NCBI GenBank assembly: GCA_949292775.1 | Contig: CASFBL010000004.1 | Span: 48,481 to 112,480, forward strand | Origin: an uncultured Eubacteriales bacterium | GTDB taxonomy: Bacteria > Bacillota > Clostridia > Oscillospirales > Acutalibacteraceae | Direction: 5' to 3' | DNA: 64,000 bases | Part shown: in pieces, positions 35,729 to 44,112 of the stretch | Layout: each line of letters starts with the position of its first letter | Position numbering within the stretch: position 1 is the first letter of the stretch | Position numbers and translations under genes: made by a program | The notes under the pieces: generated by a model | The model's input: only the letters and a program-made list of their open reading frames with translations | What the model was told of the DNA's origin: nothing | Databases searched by the model: none

Positions 35729-37222
35729 TTATATGCCAAGCATTTCAAAAACGACGCTTGCCATGTCTTCCTTCTTAGCCACCTTGGTAAAACGCGGTGT
35801 TTTTCCTTTCAATGCGGCAAGCTGCGGCGGAACAGGCGCGCCGGAAAGCTCGTGCAGTTCTTCAACCATAGAAAACTCATCTTTAGAGCGGATATTATCC
35901 TCAAGCGCCTTTAAAACACTTGCCGAGAATTTATAGGGATTGGCGGTGGAAGCAATAACCGTCGGTGTTTCATCGCCGGTTTTTGTTTTATAGGCAGCGT
36001 ATACATTCAGCGCAACCGCCGTGTGCGTATCGCAAAGATAATGATATTCATCGAAAATCTTGCGAATCGTGCGCTTGGTGTTTTCATCGTCGCAATAGCC
36101 TGCGGCAAACAGCTGTCTCAATTCTTTCTGCATCTTTTCGCCGACAGTATATTTGCCGGTTTCAGAAAGCTCCGTCATCCATTTCTTGGTCTGTTCTGCA
36201 TCCTGACCGGAAAGCAGGAACAAAAGTCGCTCCAGATTGCTGGAAATCAAAATATCCATGGACGGAGAAGTGGTGCAGTAGAACGGACGGTTCTTATCGT
36301 AAGTCCCGTTTGTTAAGAAGTCTGTCAAAACATTGTTTGCATTGGAAGCGCAAATCAGCTTGCCAATCGGCACACCCATCTGCTTTGCATAATATGCAGC
36401 AAGAATATTGCCGAAATTGCCGGTCGGCACAACAACATTCATCGGGTCGCCAAGCTTTAACGCCTCAGATTTTACCATATCGCAATAAGCTGATACATAG
36501 TATACGATTTGCGGCACCAAACGGCCCCAGTTTATAGAGTTCGCAGAGGAAAAAGCAAGATGATGCTCTTTAAACTTTTCCTCGATCTCACGATTGGTAA
36601 AGATTGCTTTAACGCCGCTTTGTGTGTCGTCAAAGTTGCCCTCAATCGCACAGACGCTGACATTTGCGCCCTCCTGCGTGGTCATTTGCAGTTTCTGCAT
36701 GGGGCTGACGCCGTCCACAGGGTAAAAGACAAGAATTTCTGTGTTGGGCACATCGCGGAAGCCTTCAAGCGCCGCTTTGCCGGTGTCACCGGAAGTGGCA
36801 ACCAAAATGACAATTTTTGTATCTTTGCGTGTTTTTCCGGCAGAAACCGTCAGCAGATACGGCAGCAGCTGCAGCGCCATATCTTTGAAAGCGCAGGTCG
36901 GACCGCGCCAAAGCTCTAAGATGCTCGCAGAATCGTTCAGCTTGTAAAGCGGCGCAATGGCAGGCGAGCTGAATTTTTCAGCTTTATAGGCGCCCTCTAC
37001 GCACATGGAGAGCTCGTCCTCTGTAAAATCGGTCAGATAAAGACGCAAAATTTCTTTTGCGCGGCCGATATAGTCCAAACGCGCAAGGCGTTCAATATCC
37101 ACAAGATTTATGGTCGGAATGGTCATAGGGACAAACAGACCGCCGTCGGCGGAAATCCCTTTTGCAATTGCTTCTGACGCGGAAACACGAACAGAGCTGT
37201 CTCTTGTACTCGTATAAACCAT
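35729..37222 (-). CDS. thrC: Threonine synthase
   Basis: The 497-residue fold-type II PLP enzyme has the N-terminal YTSTRDSSVRVSASEAIAKG, the PLP lysine in GPTCAFKDMALQLLPYLL, the phosphate-binding ATSGDTGKAALEGF and VVPTGNFGNILAAYYAKQMG. It converts O-phosphohomoserine to threonine. ATG 37222 follows GGGAAG with 7 nt spacing; the frame extends nine codons further without a ribosome site. Confidence 0.96.
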   Translation of the reverse strand: MVYTSTRDSSVRVSASEAIAKGISADGGLFVPMTIPTINLVDIERLARLDYIGRAKEILRLYLTDFTEDELSMCVEGAYKAEKFSSPAIAPLYKLNDSASILELWRGPTCAFKDMALQLLPYLLTVSAGKTRKDTKIVILVATSGDTGKAALEGFRDVPNTEILVFYPVDGVSPMQKLQMTTQEGANVSVCAIEGNFDDTQSGVKAIFTNREIEEKFKEHHLAFSSANSINWGRLVPQIVYYVSAYCDMVKSEALKLGDPMNVVVPTGNFGNILAAYYAKQMGVPIGKLICASNANNVLTDFLTNGTYDKNRPFYCTTSPSMDILISSNLERLLFLLSGQDAEQTKKWMTELSETGKYTVGEKMQKELRQLFAAGYCDDENTKRTIRKIFDEYHYLCDTHTAVALNVYAAYKTKTGDETPTVIASTANPYKFSASVLKALEDNIRSKDEFSMVEELHELSGAPVPPQLAALKGKTPRFTKVAKKEDMASVVFEMLGI

Positions 37223-37267
37223 ACTCACACTTCCCAACTTGAAATTCAACCTATTGTATCATAGTAT

Positions 37268-38206
37268 TTAAAGATTTGCAATGAGAAATCTGTACCCGTT
37301 TAAAAAGCAGATTCTTTCGAGCTGCTCCTCAGAAATCCCGTGCTGCACAAGGTAAGAAAACAAATCCGGCAGGCGGTCAATGCCGTTGAGCGACTCGTGC
37401 ACTGTACAGCCGTCAAAATCGCAGCCAAACGCCAAAATCGACTCCGCCCCACGCGAAAGGAAATGCGAAATATGCCGCAGAACCGCATCTGCTCCGGTGT
37501 TGCCGTTATTGCCGAGAAAATCTGCACAGAGATTCAAACCAATCAAGCCTCTGCGCGCGACAAGCACATCGATTTGGTCGTCGGTCAGGTTGCGCGCTTT
37601 GGCGTAGGGGTTATCCACGATTTTCGCGTTGGAATGGCTTGCCACAAACGGCATGTCGGTCACATCGGCAACATCGTAAAAACCGCGTTCATTCAAATGA
37701 GATACATCAACAAGCATGTGCATTTTTTGCATTTCGCGCACAACTTTTTTACCAAAATCAGTAAGCCCGCCTTTGTTTTCAGCAAAGCAGCCGTTACCGA
37801 TTTCGTTCGTATCATTCCAAGTCAGTGTCATCAGCCGCACGCCGTCGTCATAAAGCGCTTGCAATTTCGAAAAAACGCCGCCTAAGACCGCACCGCCTTC
37901 CACTGAAAGCACAGCGGCAATTTTATTGTCAGAAAATGCGGCCTTTAAATCCTCCGGTGTTTTCACCTGCACCATGCGACCTTGGTTTTTCTGCAATTCG
38001 TTTTGAAAGCAGCTTAATACCTGCTTATAATAGGCAAAAGCCGCCGCCTTGCGATATTCGTCAGGAATCCAAATGGCAAACACCTGCCCATAGTTTTCAA
38101 AACAGATAGATTTTTGTAGGCTGATGTGCAAGTCATTTTGGGCAAGCGCTTTTTTCTGATTGGCGCACTCCCCGATTGTGTCGCAATGAAAATCCAAAAA
38201 CTTCAT
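37268..38206 (-). CDS. Peptidase M19, renal/membrane-type dipeptidase
   Basis: The 312-residue zinc dipeptidase has the HxD metal site in LDFHCDTIGE, the bridging glutamate in VLSVEGGAVLGG, histidines in VDVSHLNERGFYDV and FVASHSNA, and a late FGCDFDG. It cleaves dipeptides, including those with D-residues. It overlaps yraN by four bases, which is an unusual partner and suggests only shared transcription. Confidence 0.92.
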   Translation of the reverse strand: MKFLDFHCDTIGECANQKKALAQNDLHISLQKSICFENYGQVFAIWIPDEYRKAAAFAYYKQVLSCFQNELQKNQGRMVQVKTPEDLKAAFSDNKIAAVLSVEGGAVLGGVFSKLQALYDDGVRLMTLTWNDTNEIGNGCFAENKGGLTDFGKKVVREMQKMHMLVDVSHLNERGFYDVADVTDMPFVASHSNAKIVDNPYAKARNLTDDQIDVLVARRGLIGLNLCADFLGNNGNTGADAVLRHISHFLSRGAESILAFGCDFDGCTVHESLNGIDRLPDLFSYLVQHGISEEQLERICFLNGYRFLIANL

Positions 38207-38568
38207 TTTCCCTCACCGTCATATGCATTTCGAATATAGTGGATTTTGACGACTTCTTCGTTTTTTGTAAACACCTCGGCAACATCGAGCCGCGGCTGTT
38301 TTGGGGACGGATTTTGCGCCAAATACAATTCAGCTGTAGCCAGAATCCGCTGTCGCTTGCGGGCATCCACCGCGTCGGCAGGCGCATAGCGCATACCCTC
38401 TCCTCTGGTTTTCACCTCAACAAAGCATATATACGCCGTGTCCTCGGCAATGATGTCTATTTCACCGAAACGGCAGCGATAATTTGCCGTTAAAACAGTA
38501 TAACCGTGTTCCCGAAGATACCGTGCCACCGCCAATTCTCCGAGTTTACCGTTTTTTGCTTTGTTCAT
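38203..38568 (-). CDS. yraN: YraN family (UPF0102) nuclease-fold protein
   Basis: A 121-residue protein with GKLGELAVARYLREHGYTVL, the FGEIDIIAED and FVEVKTR elements of the PD-(D/E)xK-like fold. Its place beside rnhB is conserved in bacteria. Function is not established; DNA processing is inferred from the fold. ATG 38568 is chosen over an in-frame GTG four codons earlier. Confidence 0.93.
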   Translation of the reverse strand: MNKAKNGKLGELAVARYLREHGYTVLTANYRCRFGEIDIIAEDTAYICFVEVKTRGEGMRYAPADAVDARKRQRILATAELYLAQNPSPKQPRLDVAEVFTKNEEVVKIHYIRNAYDGEGK

Positions 38569-38569
38569 A

Positions 38570-39178
38570 TCAACCCTCACCGATGATTTTCTTTAAAAAA
38601 GAGCGTCTGTGCACCGGAGAAATACCGTATTGTGCAATTCTTTCATAGTGCAGTTTTGTTCCGTAGCCTTTATGTTTTTCAAACGCATATTGCGGGTACT
38701 GCTCTGCGAGGTCGAGCATATAGCGGTCCCGGCTGACTTTCGCGAGCACCGACGCCGCCGCAATCGACATCGATTTCGCATCACCTTTTATGACGGTTAT
38801 TTCTTCGCACAAACCGGTATGCGGTTTTTGATTTCCGTCAATCAGCAGCAAATCCGGCGTGACAGAAAGATTTGCCACAGCGCGGCGCATTGCCAAAAAT
38901 GTCGCCTGTAAAATGTTAATTTCGTCAATTTCTTCAGCCGTTGCAAAACCGATTCCATAAGAAAGTGCCTGTTCCGTAATCACGGGAAACAGAGCCTCGC
39001 GCTTTTTTTCCGTCAGTTTTTTGGAATCGTCAAGGCCTAAGATTTTTGTTTCCGGGCGTAAAACAACAGCAGCGGCATAAACGGGACCGGCAAGCGGACC
39101 TCTCCCCGCTTCATCCACCCCGCAAACGACGCTGCATCCATTATGAATATATTCCGATTCAATACTGAAGTCTACCAT
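38570..39178 (-). CDS. rnhB: Ribonuclease HII
   Basis: The 202-residue enzyme has the catalytic signature VDEAGRGPLAGPVYAAAVVL, LLIDGNQKP, and IAAASVLAKVSRDRYM. It removes ribonucleotides embedded in DNA using two metal ions. It overlaps the end of rbgA by seven bases, a classical ylqF-rnhB pairing in Firmicutes. Confidence 0.97.
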   Translation of the reverse strand: MVDFSIESEYIHNGCSVVCGVDEAGRGPLAGPVYAAAVVLRPETKILGLDDSKKLTEKKREALFPVITEQALSYGIGFATAEEIDEINILQATFLAMRRAVANLSVTPDLLLIDGNQKPHTGLCEEITVIKGDAKSMSIAAASVLAKVSRDRYMLDLAEQYPQYAFEKHKGYGTKLHYERIAQYGISPVHRRSFLKKIIGEG

Positions 39179-40047
39179 GCTTCCTCCAACCGGTCCAAAG
39201 TAATTTTGCCGAGCTTTCCGGCGCGGTATTCGTCTAAAAGCATTACAGACACGCGCGTTTCATCAATCTCGCCGCCGCGGATAATCATACCGCGCTTGCG
39301 CGCAATCAGCTCTAAAACTTCCCAGGGCTGCATATCTTCAAAACCCGTAATTTTATAGCGTTCTTCAAGACGCTCCGGATATTCTGCCTGCAGGACCTCC
39401 AACAGACGCACAGCAAGGGTTTCGAAATCCACAACCGTATCTTTCACAGAACCGATAAAAGCAAGCTTATCACCCACTTTTGGGTCGTCAAATTTTGGCC
39501 ACAGCACACCCGGTGTGTCTAAAAGCTCAATTCCGTTGCCGATTACAAACCAACGGTTCTGACGCGTAACACCGGCAATATCCGCGACCTGTGCTCGATT
39601 TCTGCCTGCCATGCGGTTGATAAAGGAAGATTTTCCGGTATTCGGTATGCCCACAACCATAATACGCAGCGGCTTACCCGCCATACCGCGTTCTTCATTT
39701 TTTTGGATTTTATCGCGCAGCACTTCTCGAAGGAGCGGTACAAACCGATTTAAACCTTTACCGGAACGACAGTCCACCGGCAGCACCGCAGCGCTCTGTT
39801 TCTGATAATAGCTAATCCAGCGTTTTGTTGCATTTTCATCTGCAACATCACATTTGTTTAAAAGCACGATTCGCGGCTTGTCGCCAATCAAAGAAGAAAG
39901 CTCCGGATTTCTGCTGCTTAACGGCACACGCGCATCTAACACTTCCGTAACCGCATCAACCTGTCGCAAACACTCTTTGATAAGCCGCCGGGTCTTCGCC
40001 ATATGCCCAGGAAACCACTGCACATTTTGTTTAATGGAATCTGCCAT
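39172..40047 (-). CDS. rbgA: Ribosome biogenesis GTPase RbgA (YlqF)
   Basis: The 291-residue circularly permuted GTPase shows the motif order G4 (NKCDV), G5, then G1 (GIPNTGKSSFINR) and G3 (DTPGVL), with WFPGHMAKTRR at the N-terminus. It helps late 50S subunit assembly. ATG 40047 follows GGAG; the GTG five codons earlier is not supported. Confidence 0.96.
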   Translation of the reverse strand: MADSIKQNVQWFPGHMAKTRRLIKECLRQVDAVTEVLDARVPLSSRNPELSSLIGDKPRIVLLNKCDVADENATKRWISYYQKQSAAVLPVDCRSGKGLNRFVPLLREVLRDKIQKNEERGMAGKPLRIMVVGIPNTGKSSFINRMAGRNRAQVADIAGVTRQNRWFVIGNGIELLDTPGVLWPKFDDPKVGDKLAFIGSVKDTVVDFETLAVRLLEVLQAEYPERLEERYKITGFEDMQPWEVLELIARKRGMIIRGGEIDETRVSVMLLDEYRAGKLGKITLDRLEEAW

Positions 40048-40048
40048 A

Positions 40049-40585
40049 TTATTTCTCCACACTGTCTGTCAGCAAATGATCATCACCAACGCAATAAATC
40101 GCTTCACCGACAATATACCGGCAATCAATAAGTCCTATGCTTGAGTCGCGGCTGTCGGAGGAATGATTGCGGTTGTCCCCCATGACAAACACATAACCTT
40201 CCGGCACAGTCAGTGGATAAATCATATTCCCCTGCACCTGTACAGTCTCGGCAATATATGGCTCATCCAGCACTTTCTCGTCCACAATCACCTGCCGCCG
40301 GGAAGCATCAATGGTAACTGTCTGTCCTTCGGTCGCTATGACACGCTTAATCAAAACCTTGTCATAAGCATTGGGCTGTGAAATAACAACAATATCGCCG
40401 TATTCCACATTCCAGTCACGGGCAGTTATAATGACCTTATCCCCGTCTGACAGCGTATGTTCCATAGAACTACCGTCCACAGCGGAAATTTTAAACAAAA
40501 AGGTGAAGATGACGGCAACTGATAAAATAGCCGTCATCAAAATCGAAGCAAAATCATAAAAGTTCGAAAGTGTTTTATTTTGCAT
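40049..40585 (-). CDS. lepB: Signal peptidase I (second of a tandem pair)
   Basis: A 178-residue type I signal peptidase: one N-terminal membrane helix, catalytic serine in DGSSMEHTL, catalytic lysine in VLIKRVIA, and the family box VFVMGDNRNHSSDSR. It removes signal peptides at the outer membrane face. Its start overlaps the stop of the first lepB by 11 bases, so the two are co-translated. Confidence 0.96.
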   Translation of the reverse strand: MQNKTLSNFYDFASILMTAILSVAVIFTFLFKISAVDGSSMEHTLSDGDKVIITARDWNVEYGDIVVISQPNAYDKVLIKRVIATEGQTVTIDASRRQVIVDEKVLDEPYIAETVQVQGNMIYPLTVPEGYVFVMGDNRNHSSDSRDSSIGLIDCRYIVGEAIYCVGDDHLLTDSVEK

Positions 40586-41171
40586 TATTATCTAACTTCC
40601 AATCGCCAAAAGGATAAAATCTGAATTCCGCAACACCAAGAATATAGCGCGTATCAATAAAACCGACAGTTGTAGAACGGCTGTCAAGCGACTCATTACG
40701 GTTGTCGCCCATAACAAATACATGCCCTTCCGGCACTGTAATAGGAAACGCAACATCAGACATGCGGTGTGTAGCTTCATTGATGTAGGGCTCAGAAAGA
40801 ACCTCTCCGTTTACCGTTACCGTTCCTTCAACAAAATCAATATCAACCGTATCGCCGCCCACAGCAATTACACGCTTTATCAGCGGTTCATGCAAAGAGT
40901 TCGGTTGCGTAATCACTACAATATCGCCGCGGTCAATGCTCGGATTGATTGCGCGAACAGCAAGCCAGTCTCCGTTTTGAAGCGTTGGAACCATAGATTC
41001 TCCACTGACCCCTACAATTCGAAAACAAAATGTAAAAACAATCAGAATCGTAATAAAAGCAAAAATCAGAGAGTCCAGCCACTCATACACAAACTTCCAT
41101 GTTTTAGATGGCTTGCTTGCAGCGATTTCAAAATCAATATAAGGAATTTCAAACTGTTCGGTTTTTCTCAA
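40575..41171 (-). CDS. lepB: Signal peptidase I (first of a tandem pair)
   Basis: The protein of about 198 residues has a longer cytoplasmic N-terminus (about 35 residues) than its neighbour, one membrane helix, serine in SGESMVPTL, lysine in PLIKRVIAVGG, and VFVMGDNRNESLDSR. I favour TTG 41171 after AGGTG; a GTG three codons upstream is the alternative. The two copies differ clearly, so this is an old duplication, and they may divide substrates. Confidence 0.94.
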   Translation of the reverse strand: MRKTEQFEIPYIDFEIAASKPSKTWKFVYEWLDSLIFAFITILIVFTFCFRIVGVSGESMVPTLQNGDWLAVRAINPSIDRGDIVVITQPNSLHEPLIKRVIAVGGDTVDIDFVEGTVTVNGEVLSEPYINEATHRMSDVAFPITVPEGHVFVMGDNRNESLDSRSTTVGFIDTRYILGVAEFRFYPFGDWKLDNNAK

Positions 41172-41269
41172 ACTACACACCTACCCTATTATGGCTATTT
41201 TACAACAAATATAACAAGATTGCAATATAAACCGAACAGTAAAAAATCTTTTCCGCGTCGCAATTCTAA

Positions 41270-41310
41270 AAACACCAACAGCAGAAGGTGCAAATGCATC
41301 TTCTGCTGTT
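41270..41310 (-). terminator. Terminator of the dlt-like operon
   Basis: AACAGCAGAAG (41277-41287) pairs with CTTCTGCTGTT (41300-41310); T-rich sequence follows on the minus strand. Confidence 0.9.
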
Positions 41311-41317
41311 TAATGTA

Positions 41318-42268
41318 TCAGCCCTTTACGGACTGATGATAGCGTTTTAGCGCCTCATTCCAAGAGGCATACTGCGCATCGCTGCGGTGGTCTTCAAAAG
41401 AGAATCGTTCTTGCAAATATCCACTGTAATAATCAGTTACTTTGACAGCGCCCTGGTAACTAAGATGATCACCGGCATCTCTTGTATCCAGATTCCAATC
41501 CATTTTTAAATCGTCAAGCAAGTTCATATCCATGTACGGAATGTTGTATTCCTTCGCAAACGCCTGCACACCATTATGGCGTTTATAGTTCCAATTCTTT
41601 GTGCTTGGCGTGCTGACGAAAAAAAGCTCTGCGTCATTTTTTTTACAAAGCTCTATAATTTCCAACAGGCAAAGCTCATTCATCTTTGGAATTTCTTCTG
41701 GTTCATCCGTATATTTCATATAGTCGAGATTGGTGGCAGGCACGACCTTGTTGCTGTATCTATACCCTTTATTATCGTCTGTCCAAGTATATGAAATAGC
41801 GCTTCCAAAATCATTGATTGATAAATTCTTCCATCGGTCATGATATTGCAAAACAGAAAAGTAGCTTTGCCCTTTGGAAAACAGATAACTTCCTAATCCG
41901 TATTTTCGGAAAATTACATCCGTCTCTAAAACAACGACTTTGGGTTTTTGTGTTTTAAACGCCTGTTGTATATAGCGGCTGGAATCATACAACGGCTGTA
42001 AAGGTGTTCCGCAGACATAAGAGGTATATCCGTGTTTTTCCCAAATCAGCATAGGTGAAAAAGAACAATAGCTTTCACTGTCTCCCACAAAAAGAACATC
42101 GATTGTATTTTCTTTTTCGCCCAAAATGCCATTTGCAGACACCATATCCATGCCGAATGCTTTTTGATTGTTTTTAGGCGTGACAACATAGGAACATCCC
42201 AGCAGCAAAAGGATCAGAATCAGGAAAAATGAGATACAGCGAAAAACGGCTTTCCATTTTCCTTTCAT
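41318..42268 (-). CDS. DltD-like SGNH protein, membrane-anchored or lipoprotein
   Basis: A 316-residue protein with a hydrophobic N-terminus (about residues 8-24) ending LLGC at 22-25, which could be a lipobox or simply a membrane anchor. An SGNH-type domain follows: the serine block FVGDSESYCSF (S64) and a late D-x-x-H in DAGDHLSYQGA. It is the last gene of the dlt-like operon, 18 nt after the MBOAT gene, so it probably finishes transfer of the acyl group outside the cell, as DltD does for D-alanine. Identity to DltD itself is weak, and the name is by position and fold. Confidence 0.78.
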   Translation of the reverse strand: MKGKWKAVFRCISFFLILILLLLGCSYVVTPKNNQKAFGMDMVSANGILGEKENTIDVLFVGDSESYCSFSPMLIWEKHGYTSYVCGTPLQPLYDSSRYIQQAFKTQKPKVVVLETDVIFRKYGLGSYLFSKGQSYFSVLQYHDRWKNLSINDFGSAISYTWTDDNKGYRYSNKVVPATNLDYMKYTDEPEEIPKMNELCLLEIIELCKKNDAELFFVSTPSTKNWNYKRHNGVQAFAKEYNIPYMDMNLLDDLKMDWNLDTRDAGDHLSYQGAVKVTDYYSGYLQERFSFEDHRSDAQYASWNEALKRYHQSVKG

Positions 42269-42286
42269 GCTTCAAAGCCCCCTTTC

Positions 42287-43879
42287 TTAAAAATTCGCAT
42301 AAATCGGTTCAACCGGAATGTAGCCGGCACCATACGCACCGAAAATGATAATAAAAAGAATCAGTGCGTAACTGACTGCCCAGCGGACCGCTGTGTTTTT
42401 TTCTGAGAGTTTCCCGCGCACATTTATACCTCTTTCGCGAAGAACTCCTATGGTGAAAACAATTAAAACAGCAACAAAAACAATCAAAAAATCATGTTTA
42501 TCCATACCAAGGGTAAATATGCTGCCGTCTTTAATCGTTTTTAAAGAAAAACCGGTAAAAATATTTCGGAACATATAAAGCCCAGCCCGAAGCCCGTGCG
42601 CTCGGAAAAACAGCTCGCCGAAGCAAACCAATATGGTTGTTTTAACAACCTGTATGCAGTGATAAGCTGTGCTTTGCCGATTGATATGCAGCTTTTCAGC
42701 ACAAGTCTTTACAAAAGGCTCCGTAATATTTGCAGTCAGAATCAGTGCAAAATGATACATGCCAAAGAAAATATATTTCCAGCCTGCACCATGCCAAAGT
42801 CCGTTGCAAATCCAAACACAAAACAGCGCAACCGCACCGGCTAAAAGCGGTCCAAAATGATTGCCCAGTCGCTTTCTGGCAGAGACAGTAAGTCGTTTTA
42901 GCGGCTTGGACATGGAAACGGGATAAAAAATGTAGTCCCGGAACCATGTACCAAGCGTAATATGCCATCTTGTCCAAAAGTCAGAGATGGATTTTGAAAA
43001 AAACGGCTGTTTAAAATTCTCCGGTAACTGCACACCGAAAATTTCCGCTGTGCCGATTACGCAATCCATTGTTCCAGAAAAGTCCATATACAGCTGGCAA
43101 GTATATAATACCATTGCTATCGCAGTCACACCGCCGTCATGCTCGTTGAAATCTGTAAAAACATTCTGAATAAAAATGTTCAGTCGGTCGGCAACGACCA
43201 CTTTTTTCATCAAGCCATATAGAATTCGCTGACAGCCCGAAGTAAGATTTGCAAATTGGATTTTTTCGCCTTCCCAAAGCTGCGCGCAGGTTTGACTGTA
43301 GCGACAGATTGGGCCTTCCATAATTTGCGGAAAGAAACTTAAGAATAATGCCAACCGAAAAATATTTCTGTCCGCGTGAACTGTGCCGCGATATACATCA
43401 AACAAATAAGAAGCCGCTTGCAGTGTGTAAAACGAAATGCCAATGGGTAAAATGAATTGTGGAATCGGCAATGCAAAAGGAACTTTTAATACAGCAAGCA
43501 AGCTGTTGATATTGGTGCCAAAGAAGTCTGCATATTTCAGCACAAGCAGCACACCGATTTGCAAAAGAATTGCTGCCGTTACAATTTGCCGAAGCTTTCT
43601 TTGATAATTTGCCTTGACAGCCTTTTTGTTTTGTTTTTCTGTTTCAAGCAGCAAGCGATCGCGTTCGCTTTGTATGGCATTCATCCAAATTCCGAAATAA
43701 TGTATGGAGCAGGTAGAATACACAAGATAAAGCAGCAGCTTGCCGCTTATGGACCAAAAAAACAAGTAGCTTGCACCAAGAAGTACTTTCCAGCGGTGTT
43801 TTTGCGGTAAAATGCTATAAAGCAAAATAACAGCCGGCAAAAACAGCCCGAGATAAGCAAGCGAAAAATAAGAAGTCAT
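42287..43879 (-). CDS. DltB-like MBOAT transferase
   Basis: The 530-residue multi-pass protein has the MBOAT core FWTRWHITLGTWFRDYIFYP and CNGLWHGAGWKYIFFG with the catalytic histidine. It is longer than typical DltB (about 400 residues) and closer to AlgI size. Because a carrier protein gene ends one base before its start codon, it is expected to take its acyl group from that carrier, as DltB does from DltC, and pass it across the membrane. The polymer that receives it is unknown. Confidence 0.88.
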   Translation of the reverse strand: MTSYFSLAYLGLFLPAVILLYSILPQKHRWKVLLGASYLFFWSISGKLLLYLVYSTCSIHYFGIWMNAIQSERDRLLLETEKQNKKAVKANYQRKLRQIVTAAILLQIGVLLVLKYADFFGTNINSLLAVLKVPFALPIPQFILPIGISFYTLQAASYLFDVYRGTVHADRNIFRLALFLSFFPQIMEGPICRYSQTCAQLWEGEKIQFANLTSGCQRILYGLMKKVVVADRLNIFIQNVFTDFNEHDGGVTAIAMVLYTCQLYMDFSGTMDCVIGTAEIFGVQLPENFKQPFFSKSISDFWTRWHITLGTWFRDYIFYPVSMSKPLKRLTVSARKRLGNHFGPLLAGAVALFCVWICNGLWHGAGWKYIFFGMYHFALILTANITEPFVKTCAEKLHINRQSTAYHCIQVVKTTILVCFGELFFRAHGLRAGLYMFRNIFTGFSLKTIKDGSIFTLGMDKHDFLIVFVAVLIVFTIGVLRERGINVRGKLSEKNTAVRWAVSYALILFIIIFGAYGAGYIPVEPIYANF

Positions 43880-43880
43880 G

Positions 43881-44111
43881 TCACGCTTCCTCCTGCAGAC
43901 GGATGATCATTGCCCAGATGTCCTCTGCAGAATTAAAGTTCGCCGGTATGATTTCCACAGTCGGAATAACAATATCAAATGTGTCTTCCAGTTCTGCAAC
44001 CAGCGAAAGGATGGACAAAGAATCCAAATAATGACCGTCTACCAAATTACGGCAGGTCGTAAAGTCTACTTCAGGTTGAATTTCTTCTAAAATCTCATAC
44101 AGTTTTTCCAT
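43881..44111 (-). CDS. DltC-like acyl/aminoacyl carrier protein
   Basis: A 76-residue acidic four-helix carrier. The phosphopantetheine serine is S31 in GHYLDSLSILSLV, followed by ELEDTFDIVIP, as in DltC. ATG 44111 is chosen for GAGGAA 7 nt upstream; an in-frame upstream start lies inside the decarboxylase gene. It sits between the decarboxylase and MBOAT genes with single-base gaps, which suggests tight coupling of loading, modification and transfer. Confidence 0.9.
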   Translation of the reverse strand: MEKLYEILEEIQPEVDFTTCRNLVDGHYLDSLSILSLVAELEDTFDIVIPTVEIIPANFNSAEDIWAMIIRLQEEA

Positions 44112-44112
44112 T

